Source: Bacteroidota bacterium (lineage in GTDB: Bacteria; Bacteroidota; Bacteroidia; Bacteroidales; UBA7332). From it: a stretch of DNA of 34,300 nt. Made by a program: the position numbers and the translations under genes. Below the pieces are notes generated by a model, which searched no databases, was not told the origin of the DNA, and was given only the letters and a program-made list of their open reading frames with translations. Below, one piece after another: positions 1 to 9,456 of this stretch. Numbering within the stretch: the first letter of the stretch is position 1; each line of letters starts with the position of its first letter. The DNA is taken from contig JAUZOF010000006.1 of assembly GCA_030706585.1 (NCBI GenBank), forward strand, positions 1 to 34,300, in the 5' to 3' direction.

Positions 1-274
1 CATCTACGACTACAAAAACCTGCTCCAATGGAATTTTTTCAGTCTGCATCCAGTAGCGGACAGCATTTCCGCTGAGATTCATATAAGTGGACGGTTTTAG
101 CAGGATAAGCGTTCTGCCTTTCACTTTCAACTCACAAATAGCACCGTAACGGATATCTGTAAAAACAAGATTGGACTCTTTAGCTAAAGCGTCCAATACC
201 CGGAATCCTATGTTGTGGCGGGTCATCTCGTACTCACTTCCGATATTCCCCAAGCCAACGATTAAGTACTTCAT
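1..274 (-). CDS. pth: Peptidyl-tRNA hydrolase (N-terminal part; continues past the left edge)
   Basis: Minus-strand translation from ATG at 274: [33 protein letters not shown]..., with Pth N-terminal signature and [12 protein letters not shown] motif; adjacent to L25 as is common. Confidence 0.93.
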   Translation of the reverse strand, partial: MKYLIVGLGNIGSEYEMTRHNIGFRVLDALAKESNLVFTDIRYGAICELKVKGRTLILLKPSTYMNLSGNAVRYWMQTEKIPLEQVFVVVD

Positions 275-318
275 TTTTCTAATTTAAGTGGCGACCTTGG
301 TGGTCAACCGAACTAAAA

Positions 319-897
319 TTATTTACCTTTTGCAGCAGCCAGAGCACCTCTTGCAGCTCTTGTCAACTTAACGGCACAAACTACAGCATTTTTAGCGTTC
401 ATCAGTTCGAGGTTCTCGTATGACAATTCACCAACCTGGATAGTTTTACCAAGACCAAGGCTTGAGATGTTGATGTGAAGTTTTTCAGGAACGTTGTTGT
501 AAAGAGCTTTAACGCGAAGTTTACGCATTTCAAGGCTCAATTTACCCCCTTGTTTAACACCTTCAGCCAAACCATCAAGTACAACAGGTACTTCGATTGT
601 AATTGCCTTGTCTTCGAAGATTTCAAGGAAGTCAACGTGCAAAATACGATCTGATACCGGGTGGAACTGAAGATCTTTAATGATAGCGTTGTAAGTTTTG
701 CCATCGATAGTTAATTCTACTTTAAAGATTTCAGGAGTGTAGATCAATTTACGGATAGCATCCTGAGTTACAGTGAAGTGAACTGTTTCAGCACCACCAT
801 ACAATACACCAGGAATAGCATCGCTTTTACGGATACCTTTAGCAGCTTTTTTTCCGAGGTCTGCTCTACCCTCTGCTGACAATTGAAAAGTTTTCAT
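319..897 (-). CDS. rplY: 50S ribosomal protein L25 (Ctc-type, general stress protein)
   Basis: 192 aa ORF; L25/TL5 N-terminal pattern (GKKAAKGIRKSDAIPGVLYGG) and C-terminal Ctc domain. Confidence 0.93.
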   Translation of the reverse strand: MKTFQLSAEGRADLGKKAAKGIRKSDAIPGVLYGGAETVHFTVTQDAIRKLIYTPEIFKVELTIDGKTYNAIIKDLQFHPVSDRILHVDFLEIFEDKAITIEVPVVLDGLAEGVKQGGKLSLEMRKLRVKALYNNVPEKLHINISSLGLGKTIQVGELSYENLELMNAKNAVVCAVKLTRAARGALAAAKGK

Positions 898-1032
898 TTT
901 TGTTTGATTTTGTGTTACTCAAAATTAAGTTTTCACTTGCTTAATTTCCCATCACACGGACGTTCTTAAAAAGCGCTGCAAAAGTAAGCATTTCCCGCCT
1001 ATTTTCAAAACGATATATCCAAATAAATAAAT

Positions 1033-1060
1033 GCCCCGCCAGAAACAACTCCGACAGGGC
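1033..1060 (-). terminator. Probable rho-independent terminator downstream of the metallopeptidase gene
   Basis: GCCCCGCC...GACAGGGC hairpin just after the stop of 1090..1773 (minus). Confidence 0.5.
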
Positions 1061-1089
1061 AAACTTTATCTCATATTACGTAAGGCAAA

Positions 1090-1773
1090 TTAATCACGAC
1101 GACTTCCGCCCAGATAGATCATTATATAATATACCAACGTAGCCAACGAACTCAAAGCTGCAACAACATAAGTATATGCCGCCCAACGCAAAGCATCGGT
1201 CGCCTTATCATGTGTATTTACATTAGTAATCCCCGCACGGCTCAACCAGACTATAGCACGGCTACTGGCATTGACTTCCACCGGTAAAGTAATAAAGCTA
1301 AACAGCGTTGTCATGGCAAACAAAAGAATCCCAAATAACAGCAATTCAGGGAATGTCTTGAGTGTAAAAATCCCCGCCAGCAATATCCACTGCACCCAGT
1401 TAGATGCAAAACTTACCACCGGTACCAGTTTACTTCGCATTTGCAAAAAGCTATAGGCTGTAGCATGCTGTACAGCGTGACCACATTCATGAGCAGCAAC
1501 AGCAGCCGCTGCAACACTATTACTGTAATAAACATCTTCACTCAGATTCACGGTTTTATCTGCCGGATTGTAATGGTCTGTCAAACGACCTTCCACCGAA
1601 AGCACTTTTACATCATAAATACCATTATCGTGAAGCATTTTTTCAGCCACATCTTTACCAGTCATCCCATTAGGAATGGGCACTTGTGAATATTCATCAA
1701 ACTTACTGCGAAGTCTGCTCTGAATCAACCAACTAATCAGTGCAAAACCAATAAAAATAACATAGATCATCAT
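1090..1773 (-). CDS. Zinc metallopeptidase, YugP-like membrane protein
   Basis: 227 aa; HECGHAVQHA zinc motif with several hydrophobic helices. Confidence 0.9.
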   Translation of the reverse strand: MMIYVIFIGFALISWLIQSRLRSKFDEYSQVPIPNGMTGKDVAEKMLHDNGIYDVKVLSVEGRLTDHYNPADKTVNLSEDVYYSNSVAAAAVAAHECGHAVQHATAYSFLQMRSKLVPVVSFASNWVQWILLAGIFTLKTFPELLLFGILLFAMTTLFSFITLPVEVNASSRAIVWLSRAGITNVNTHDKATDALRWAAYTYVVAALSSLATLVYYIMIYLGGSRRD

Positions 1774-2005
1774 AATGATTCAATTTTAAGTTTCAACATA
1801 GCCTATTCAAATGTCATACCAAACTAAAAAGGTCTGACTCATTGCCAAAATGTCAGACATTCAACTTAACTCACGGCCACTTTTGACATTTCGGAGGTAA
1901 AATTACTTTGACAGAAGATATTGCTGAAATCTTTTTCCTCAAAAATTGTTTTGACTCAATCCTCATTTAGCTAAATATTCGCAATACAACCATCAGAAAA
2001 AGAAA

Positions 2006-2031
2006 AGCCCGCCATTTTACAACAGCGGGCT
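2006..2031 (-). terminator. Rho-independent terminator downstream of the ferredoxin gene
   Basis: AGCCCGC-12 nt-GCGGGCT hairpin followed on the minus strand by TTTTCTTTTTC. Confidence 0.75.
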
Positions 2032-2051
2032 AACGAAATAATATCCAACTT

Positions 2052-2255
2052 TTACTCCTCTTCACAGCGGATTACATTCACCGGACAGCTATCAACCGCC
2101 TCTTTGATTTCATCCGAAAACTCACTGTAATCAACACCTTCGATTACATGCATTTTATCTGACACTTCAAATACTTCTGAAACAATAGATTCACACATAC
2201 CGCATGCAATACAGCTATCCTGGCTTTCATCGAGCCATACTTTTTTTACTTTCAT
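2052..2255 (-). CDS. 4Fe-4S ferredoxin, single cluster
   Basis: 67 aa; CIACGMCE ... CPVNVI cysteine pattern. Confidence 0.9.
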   Translation of the reverse strand: MKVKKVWLDESQDSCIACGMCESIVSEVFEVSDKMHVIEGVDYSEFSDEIKEAVDSCPVNVIRCEEE

Positions 2256-2560
2256 AGTTCTTTTGACAGTTAATTATTAGACGTTCTATCTTGAACGATT
2301 CTAAAACAACCCACCATCATGAAGGTTGAGTAGATTCAGACAATTTAAACTCTTTTCAGAGCTGTTGGTTCCAATATGAATACCCCCCAAGCTTTAACTG
2401 ACAATTATAAAGTCTGAAGACACATCACTACAGCAAGTAGCCACATACAAATACAGCTGTAAAACCATGTACTTTCTGGCAGAAACAATTAAAATGTGAT
2501 GTGACGCTGCTTCAGCCACCCGAAAACCAACACTTATTGAATAGTAAAAGCAACTGTAGC

Positions 2561-2672
2561 GGGATAAAAACAGGTAAATAATAACAGATATAACAGGAGA
2601 TAAACAGGGATAAAACACATTTAAATGGTGTTTTATCCCTGTTATATCTCTGTTATATGCCTGTAATATCCC
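2561..2672. repeat. Long imperfect inverted repeat with a 16-bp perfect core stem
   Basis: Core AACAGGGATAAAACAC-atttaaatg-GTGTTTTATCCCTGTT at 2603..2643; outer arms carry ATAACAG(A/G)-type motifs and TATCCC/GGGATA ends. Confidence 0.8.
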
Positions 2673-2835
2673 TATTATATATAACAATGAGACATGCCTT
2701 AATACCAACTAACCGGTGCTCTACACTGGCTATTACCAACAGAAACTTATATTGATACTTGTTTTAGTGGCACAGCAATGATAAAAGAGAAATTGACATT
2801 AACTTACCTACCGTTATCTTTCGGGATGACTATAG

Positions 2836-4062
2836 TTAAGGAAGAGAGGAATACCCATTACGTATTTTCCATAGGAAATATTTTTCCAGGATCACCTTGT
2901 TGACATCATAGAAAACATTCGGAATCATAATAGCAAAGTTACGGGGCTTAAATAAGTGGTCAGAGAGGATAATCACCTCCTTTTTGCCGGCATCCATAAT
3001 ACAGACACCCGGAATTTTACCCCATGATTTTTCTTTCAACTTAGTCTCACCGTTAATAGAACGAAGGATATTTTCTGCTACAATCTTGCCTGTTTCGTCG
3101 CTGGGATAACCTGTCTTAGGAACAGAGAAAGGCACTTCACCCTGTTTAAAAGGCGGTACCACATTTACAGTCAATCCTGCCGCCCAGATATTGGAATATT
3201 TCCTATGTCGGTAATCCAATCCAACATCAAGAAAGCCATTAGCAGTCGCCTCCAATTTTGGAGAATTTGCAATAAAATCAACACCAACAAAAGGAGGCAT
3301 AAGCATGGTAAACTTAAATGGCAAAGATTCACCGTTGGTTAGCTTTACACTATCAGGTGTCACCTCCGTCACACCAACACCTGTACGGTAATGAATATTA
3401 AACATTTGCATAAATTTCTTCAACATCGCTTCCCCCATCGGCATTCCTTCAATGCCAAAGTGACCAAGAAAAGTCTCAGGAGTTACCCAGTATAAATCTA
3501 CTTTTTTCCGGATTTTCTGCTCACGCAACCATTTCTCCATATTAAAAAGAAACTCGTATGCGGCCCCCATACATCCTGCATTTTGAGTAGCCCCGATAAC
3601 CATTGGCCCGGGATTCTTTTTAAACTCCTCCAATGCAGCTTTTGCAGCCAAAGCTCCGGTTGGATGACCAATATAATGAGCATACTCTTTGACACCCGGC
3701 GCAATATCATGTTTTACTTTTGGCCCCGTAGCGATTATGAGCTGGTCATATTCAAAATTCCCCTGCTCGGTTGTAACGATTCTTGTATCAGGATCAACAC
3801 TTAATGCTATAGTTTGAACAAATGCTATCCCTGCTTTTTCAAATACCCCTCTCCTCGGCACACTAATTTGCGCCACATTGCGTCGACCAAAAGGCACCCA
3901 AATCAATGAGGGAATAAACAGAAAATCAGGATTACGGTCAATTACAGTCACATTAACACTGCCCTTTAGCTTTTTCTTCACTTCCATAGCAGCGGTCATT
4001 CCGGCAAAATTGCCTCCAATCACTAGGACTTTCATAATCATTATATTTAAATTATTAGACAT
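2836..4062 (-). CDS. NAD(P)/FAD-dependent oxidoreductase, sulfide:quinone oxidoreductase-like
   Basis: MKVLVIGGNFAGMTAAMEV dinucleotide-binding fold, second FAD motif (YSNIWAAGLTVNV), SQR/NDH-2-like layout. True start may be one of the internal Met residues (MIMKVLVIGG). Confidence 0.85.
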   Translation of the reverse strand: MSNNLNIMIMKVLVIGGNFAGMTAAMEVKKKLKGSVNVTVIDRNPDFLFIPSLIWVPFGRRNVAQISVPRRGVFEKAGIAFVQTIALSVDPDTRIVTTEQGNFEYDQLIIATGPKVKHDIAPGVKEYAHYIGHPTGALAAKAALEEFKKNPGPMVIGATQNAGCMGAAYEFLFNMEKWLREQKIRKKVDLYWVTPETFLGHFGIEGMPMGEAMLKKFMQMFNIHYRTGVGVTEVTPDSVKLTNGESLPFKFTMLMPPFVGVDFIANSPKLEATANGFLDVGLDYRHRKYSNIWAAGLTVNVVPPFKQGEVPFSVPKTGYPSDETGKIVAENILRSINGETKLKEKSWGKIPGVCIMDAGKKEVIILSDHLFKPRNFAIMIPNVFYDVNKVILEKYFLWKIRNGYSSLP

Positions 4063-4343
4063 TAATCATTTGAGTCATATTCCAGAAACTAAACTTCTCA
4101 TTTCATCTTCACCTACACCACAACATATATACACGTATTTATATTTGCAAATATACTACTATTTCAATCGGATTGTAATTTACCAATACGATTTTTTTTA
4201 TGTTGTAGAATACCCTCTTACAATCAATACAGGAAAAAGACGTGCTATCAATGCAAAATACTCAAAACACCCCAATCGCTTCACCTCCTTTAAATTCTGA
4301 CTATATTTGCATTCTCTAAATTCCAATCCCCTTTCAATATTGC

Positions 4344-5384
4344 ATGAAGCAGATACACATCTACTATTTTTCAGGCACAGGCAATGCCCGGATGGTCGCT
4401 CGTTGGATGAATGAAGAAGCGCAAAACGCCGGACTCGAAAGCCGCGTGATCAACGTTTCGCAAAACCGCATAGCCAGAGAGATGACTCCCGATACGATGC
4501 TGGGATTCATCTCCCCCACCCACGGCTTCAACTACCCGCCGCTGATGATATATTTCCTGCTACGAATGCCTACGACCAAAGAACACCAACCCGTATTCCT
4601 GATGAATACCCGGGCTGGTATGAAGTTTGGCCCGCTTTACATCCCGGGATTATCGGGGATCGCGTTGTGGCTGGCAGCTTTTATCCTTTGGACGAAAGGG
4701 TACCACGTGGCGGGAATGCGCTCCATCGACATGCCGTCAAACTGGATTTCGCTCCACCCCGGCTACGGACCGAAGACAATCGTAGCCATCGTTGCCCGGT
4801 GCGAAAAGAAGACCCGTCATTTCGCCCGACAGATTTATTCAGGCAAAAAAATATACCGTGCGGCATGCGACATTGTACAGGATGCGCTGATTTCGCCCAT
4901 CGCCATCGCCTATTTCCTGGTGGGACGTTTTATTTTATCCAAAACATTGTATGCCACCCGCGCCTGCAACCGTTGCGGGAAGTGCATCAAAGAGTGCCCC
5001 GTGAAAGCCATCTACGAAGTGGCCGACCGCCCCTACTGGAGCTTCCGCTGCGAGAGTTGCATGCGCTGCATCAACAACTGCCCGCAACGGGCCATTGAGG
5101 CGGGGCATGGGATGTTTGCCGCCATTATGGTATTGGTTTATACCTTTGTAATAAGCGCTTTCTACCGATATTTTCCGGTCAGCAAATGGGGCATCTTCAA
5201 CAGCGATTCGTTTCTTGACAAACTGGCACGGTTTACACTGGAAAGCTTTATCGTATTGGTATTTCTGGTCTTCTGCTACCGGCTAATACATCATCTGCGC
5301 CGATACCGGTGGATCGATGCGATGATTACCTATACCTCATTGACCAAACTTAAATTCTGGAGAAGATATAAAGCGCCAGAGTGA
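4344..5384 (+). CDS. EFR1-family protein: flavodoxin-like N-terminus, 2x[4Fe-4S] ferredoxin, C-terminal membrane helices
   Basis: YYFSGTGNARMVARWM (FMN-binding type motif); CNRCGKCIKECP and CESCMRCINNCP; hydrophobic C-terminal segments. Confidence 0.88.
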   Translation: MKQIHIYYFSGTGNARMVARWMNEEAQNAGLESRVINVSQNRIAREMTPDTMLGFISPTHGFNYPPLMIYFLLRMPTTKEHQPVFLMNTRAGMKFGPLYIPGLSGIALWLAAFILWTKGYHVAGMRSIDMPSNWISLHPGYGPKTIVAIVARCEKKTRHFARQIYSGKKIYRAACDIVQDALISPIAIAYFLVGRFILSKTLYATRACNRCGKCIKECPVKAIYEVADRPYWSFRCESCMRCINNCPQRAIEAGHGMFAAIMVLVYTFVISAFYRYFPVSKWGIFNSDSFLDKLARFTLESFIVLVFLVFCYRLIHHLRRYRWIDAMITYTSLTKLKFWRRYKAPE

Positions 5385-5443
5385 AATGCTTCCGGATTTT
5401 ATACCTAAGTTTGCTCCCGATTCATTAACCTATATTTTTCCGA

Positions 5444-7567
5444 ATGGAGATTTTCATTTCACTCATTGCCAAATCGCTCTCCATGAGCGAAAAACAGGTA
5501 AACAATACTATAAAGCTTTTTGATGAAGGCGCCACCATCCCCTTCATCAGCCGTTACCGCAAAGAAGCAACCGGCGGACTGGACGAAATCAAGGTAGCCG
5601 ACATCAAGGAACAGCATGAAAAGCTCACCGAAACCCAAAAGCGCAAACAGACCATCCTCAGCACCATCGAAGAGCAGGGCAAACTGACCGGTGAGCTGAA
5701 GAAACGTATCGAAGAGAGTTGGTCGCTCACCGAACTGGAGGATATCTACCTTCCTTATAAACCCAAACGCCGCACACGCGCCGAAATCGCCCGAGAAAAG
5801 GGACTAGAACCTCTGGCCAAAATACTGATGGTTCAACAGGAGAATAACCTCACCCGTCGTGCCCTACAGTTTGTCAATGACCAGGTTGCCAACGAGGAGG
5901 AGGCGCTCAAAGGCGCCCGCGACATCATTGCCGAATGGGTTAACGAAAACGAACGTGCCCGCAATTCGGTCCGAAACGTATTTTCCAGAGAGGCCGTAAT
6001 CTCTACCTCTGTCGTAAAAGGCAAAGAGGAAGAAGGGGTAAAATACCGCGACTACTTCAATTGGAGCGAACCACTGAAACGCTGTTCGTCACACCGCTTG
6101 CTGGCGATCCGTCGCGGAGAGACGGAAGGTTTTCTCAAGGTATCCATCTCCCCCGAGGACGACCATTGCATTGACCGCCTCAACGGCATTTTTGTAAAAG
6201 GCAATAACGAGGCATCGCAACAGGTAGAAGATGCGGTAAAAGATGCCTACAAGCGTCTGCTGAAATCTTCCATCGAAACGGAATTTGCCAACGAATCGAA
6301 AGAAAAAGCCGACGTAGAAGCAATCCGGGTCTTTGCCGAAAACCTTCGCCAGCTGCTTTTGGCAGCACCGCTGGGGCAAAAACGAGTGATGGGTATCGAC
6401 CCCGGTTACCGCACAGGATGTAAAATCGTCTGCCTTGACGCACAGGGAAATCTGATGCATAACGAAGCCATCTTCCCGCATCCACCACAAAACGAAAAAA
6501 TACAAGCATCTCGTAAAATCACCCAACTGGTGGAAAGTTATAATATCGAAGCCATCGCCATCGGTAACGGCACCGCCAGCCGCGAAACGGAACAGTTCAT
6601 CACCAACCTTCGCTATGACCGCAAGGTTCAGGTCTTCGTAGTCAGTGAAAACGGAGCATCCATCTATTCCGCGTCAAAAGTGGCACGGGAAGAGTTTCCG
6701 CAATACGATGTAACCGTCCGTGGAGCCGTCTCAATCGGGCGCAGATTGATGGATCCTTTGGCCGAATTAATCAAAATTGACCCGAAAAGCATCGGTGTCG
6801 GTCAGTACCAGCACGATGTGGACCAGTCCCTGCTCAAAAAGACCCTTGACCAAACCGTAGAAAACTGTGTGAACTTAGTCGGCGTCAATGTAAATACGGC
6901 CAGCAAGCATTTGCTGACCTACATCTCGGGATTAGGGCCTCAATTGGCACAAAATATCGTCAATTTCCGTGCTGAAAACGGACCGTTCCACAATCGCCGG
7001 GAACTGATGAAAGTCCCCCGCATGGGAGAGAAGGCTTTTGAGCAAAGTGCCGGATTCCTTCGTATTCCTGATTCCGATAATCCGCTGGATAATTCAGCAG
7101 TCCACCCTGAAAGCTATGGTATAGTGGAGAAGATGGCAAAAACGGTTGGCTGTAACGTTCAGGAACTTATCACTAACAAAGAGCTAAAAAAGCAACTAAA
7201 ACTGGAAGACTTCACCACCGACAAAGTTGGTCTTCCCACCCTGCTCGACATTATGGAAGAGCTGGATAAACCAGGTCGTGACCCGCGTCGTATTATTAAA
7301 GTCTTCGAGTTCGACCCAACGGTTAAAACGATCAACGACCTGCGCGAAGGGATGAAACTTCCAGGCATTGTGACCAATATCACCAACTTCGGCTGCTTCG
7401 TTGACATCGGTATTAAAGAAAACGGACTTGTTCACGTGTCACAACTGGCAGATCGTTTTGTTTCTGATCCGACTGAAGTTGTTTCGATTCACCAGCATGT
7501 TCAGGTAAAGGTTCTTTCTGTAGATTTCGAGAGAAAACGGGTACAACTGACGATGAAGGAAGGTTGA
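5444..7567 (+). CDS. tex: Tex family RNA-binding transcriptional accessory protein
   Basis: 707 aa; Tex N-domain, YqgF-like (MGIDPGYRTGCKIVCLD), HhH region and C-terminal S1 domain (GIVTNITNFGCFVDIGIKENGLVHVSQL). Confidence 0.96.
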   Translation: MEIFISLIAKSLSMSEKQVNNTIKLFDEGATIPFISRYRKEATGGLDEIKVADIKEQHEKLTETQKRKQTILSTIEEQGKLTGELKKRIEESWSLTELEDIYLPYKPKRRTRAEIAREKGLEPLAKILMVQQENNLTRRALQFVNDQVANEEEALKGARDIIAEWVNENERARNSVRNVFSREAVISTSVVKGKEEEGVKYRDYFNWSEPLKRCSSHRLLAIRRGETEGFLKVSISPEDDHCIDRLNGIFVKGNNEASQQVEDAVKDAYKRLLKSSIETEFANESKEKADVEAIRVFAENLRQLLLAAPLGQKRVMGIDPGYRTGCKIVCLDAQGNLMHNEAIFPHPPQNEKIQASRKITQLVESYNIEAIAIGNGTASRETEQFITNLRYDRKVQVFVVSENGASIYSASKVAREEFPQYDVTVRGAVSIGRRLMDPLAELIKIDPKSIGVGQYQHDVDQSLLKKTLDQTVENCVNLVGVNVNTASKHLLTYISGLGPQLAQNIVNFRAENGPFHNRRELMKVPRMGEKAFEQSAGFLRIPDSDNPLDNSAVHPESYGIVEKMAKTVGCNVQELITNKELKKQLKLEDFTTDKVGLPTLLDIMEELDKPGRDPRRIIKVFEFDPTVKTINDLREGMKLPGIVTNITNFGCFVDIGIKENGLVHVSQLADRFVSDPTEVVSIHQHVQVKVLSVDFERKRVQLTMKEG

Positions 7568-7633
7568 CTTTTAACTTTTTGAATATATCTCAATAGAAAA
7601 ACAAACCAAAATATTTCCTATTTTTGCAAACAT

Positions 7634-7666
7634 CAACTGACAACAAACTGTTGTCAGTTGTTTTTT
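7634..7666 (+). terminator. Terminator-like hairpin between tex and the nucleotidyltransferase gene
   Basis: CAACTGACAACA-aac-TGTTGTCAGTTG followed by TTTTTT. Confidence 0.7.
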
Positions 7667-7718
7667 AACGACAACATCAGCACATTACAGCATAGATAAA
7701 ATCATAATATCAAGATAA

Positions 7719-8867
7719 ATGGCTAAAAAAGTATTTGTTTCCGGATGCTACGATATGCTACACAGCGGACACGTGGCATTTTTTATGGAAGCAGCTCAAT
7801 TGGGCGATCTTTACGTCGGATTAGGCTCTGACAAAACAATCCAGGATCTGAAAGCCCGCAAAACAATCAACTCGGAAGAGGAACGTCTGTTTATGGTCAA
7901 AGCCCTTAAAGTGGTAAAAGACGCGTGGATCAATACAGGAAATGGTCTGCTTGACTTCGAAAAAGAGCTCAGAGAGCTGAAACCGGATATTTTCTTCGTC
8001 AATGAAGACGGGCACAGCCTGGAAAAAGAAAAAATCTCCAAAGAGCTCGGCATTGAATACGTAATCAGTAAACGCGTTCCTCATGTTGGACTACCTGTTC
8101 GTTCCACAACTGCTCTTCGCCAGGAATGTCGTATTCCCTACCGCATTGACCTCGCCGGAGGGTGGCTCGATCAACCTTATGTATCGAAATATGCAGCCGG
8201 CCCGGTACTCACTATTTGTATCGAACCGGACTATGAATTCAACGACCGAAGCGGAATGTCCACCAGTTCACGTAAAAAAGCAATCGAACTCTGGCAGACA
8301 GATATTCCAGCGGGCGATAAAGTAAAACTAGCAAAAACTCTCTTCTGCTTTGAAAATCCCCCTGGCACACAATATGTGAGCGGATCACAGGATTCCTTAG
8401 GCATTGTTTTACCGGGGCTGAATAAACATTGGTACGATAAGGGAAATTATTGGCCTACTAATATTCAATCTATCACTGATAACGATACTTTATCCTGGAT
8501 TGAGGATCATATTTATATGATTCCGTTATATCCACGCAATTCGAGCTACAATGTATTGGACAACACCCATATCAATGAAGAGGGAGCTGCGCGCCTTGGC
8601 AAAGCAGCACAAGATTGCTGGGAAGCCATACAAGCCAAAGACCTTAAAGCATTTGGCAATGCCTTTCGCGAATCATTTGAAGCACAAATATCCATGTTTC
8701 CCAATATGATTACGGACGGGGTTTGGGAACAGATCGAGAGCTATAAAGATATGGCCTATGGTTGGAAACTCAGCGGCGCAGGTGGAGGCGGTTACTTAAT
8801 CTTTATTTCTGAGAACCCAATAGAACCGGCCATTAAAATCAGAATCAGAAGAGGCACTATTGAATAG
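7719..8867 (+). CDS. Bifunctional cytidylyltransferase-like / GHMP-kinase-like fusion protein
   Basis: N-terminal KVFVSGCYDMLHSGHVAFF (nucleotidyltransferase HxGH) and GHMP-like elements PYRIDLAGGWLDQP and KLSGAGGGGYLIF. Confidence 0.82.
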   Translation: MAKKVFVSGCYDMLHSGHVAFFMEAAQLGDLYVGLGSDKTIQDLKARKTINSEEERLFMVKALKVVKDAWINTGNGLLDFEKELRELKPDIFFVNEDGHSLEKEKISKELGIEYVISKRVPHVGLPVRSTTALRQECRIPYRIDLAGGWLDQPYVSKYAAGPVLTICIEPDYEFNDRSGMSTSSRKKAIELWQTDIPAGDKVKLAKTLFCFENPPGTQYVSGSQDSLGIVLPGLNKHWYDKGNYWPTNIQSITDNDTLSWIEDHIYMIPLYPRNSSYNVLDNTHINEEGAARLGKAAQDCWEAIQAKDLKAFGNAFRESFEAQISMFPNMITDGVWEQIESYKDMAYGWKLSGAGGGGYLIFISENPIEPAIKIRIRRGTIE

Positions 8868-8880
8868 TAGAATCGTATAT

Positions 8881-8918
8881 AAAAGCGTGACTGAAGTCAT
8901 TTTTCAGTCACGCTTTTT
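8881..8918 (+). terminator. Rho-independent terminator
   Basis: AAAGCGTGACTGA-agtcattt-TTCAGTCACGCTTTTT. Confidence 0.88.
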
Positions 8919-9112
8919 GATTGTTTGTCCACAAGAAAAACAGCAAGTATCTTCAGAAAACAAGTCCTTTCATGCAAGCTCCCACACACATACACATTAT
9001 TTAACAGCATTCTATCTAACTATGCCTCTGTGCATAAGCCAATCTCAAACATATTGAACACAATTTTCATCACATAAAAATTTGTCAGATCAAACAAAAG
9101 CACTACTTTTGC

Positions 9113-9119
9113 ACACGTA
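9113..9119 (+). promoter_or_regulatory. -7 box upstream of the first tRNA-fMet
   Basis: Approximate position; CTACTTTTGCACACGTAAACAT precedes the tRNA, matching TAnnTTTG, with TTTG about 19 nt upstream; repeated as TACCTTTGCACACGTAAACAT before copy 2. Confidence 0.65.
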
Positions 9120-9124
9120 AACAT

Positions 9125-9200
<76 letters not shown>

Positions 9201-9236
9201 AGTAAAGAGTATCTGTTTAAGATACTCTTTTTTTAT
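9201..9236 (+). terminator. Terminator after the first tRNA-fMet
   Basis: AAGAGTATC-tgttta-GATACTCTT followed by a T tract. Confidence 0.85.
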
Positions 9237-9331
9237 ACGGGTTCTATACTCTCGAGGTAGCATAATCAGAAAATATTTCGCAAAGGTGTTGCAACTTAAA
9301 ATAAAAGCATTACCTTTGCACACGTAAACAT

Positions 9332-9404
<73 letters not shown>

Positions 9405-9407
9405 CTA

Positions 9408-9442
9408 AAAAGGACGATTTATTTAAATCGCCCTTTTTCTTT
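9408..9442 (+). terminator. Terminator after the second tRNA-fMet
   Basis: AAAGGACGATTT-att-AAATCGCCCTTT followed by a T-rich tract. Confidence 0.8.
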
Positions 9443-9456
9443 TTACTATCACTATC

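Noticed and set aside
2394-2708. 104-aa minus-strand ORF
   Set aside because: Spans the AT-rich inverted repeat; composition not protein-like.
3878-4300. 140-aa plus-strand ORF
   Set aside because: Starts antisense within the SQR-like gene and continues through AT-rich intergenic DNA; no domain seen.
6089-6526. 145-aa minus-strand ORF
   Set aside because: Antisense shadow of tex.
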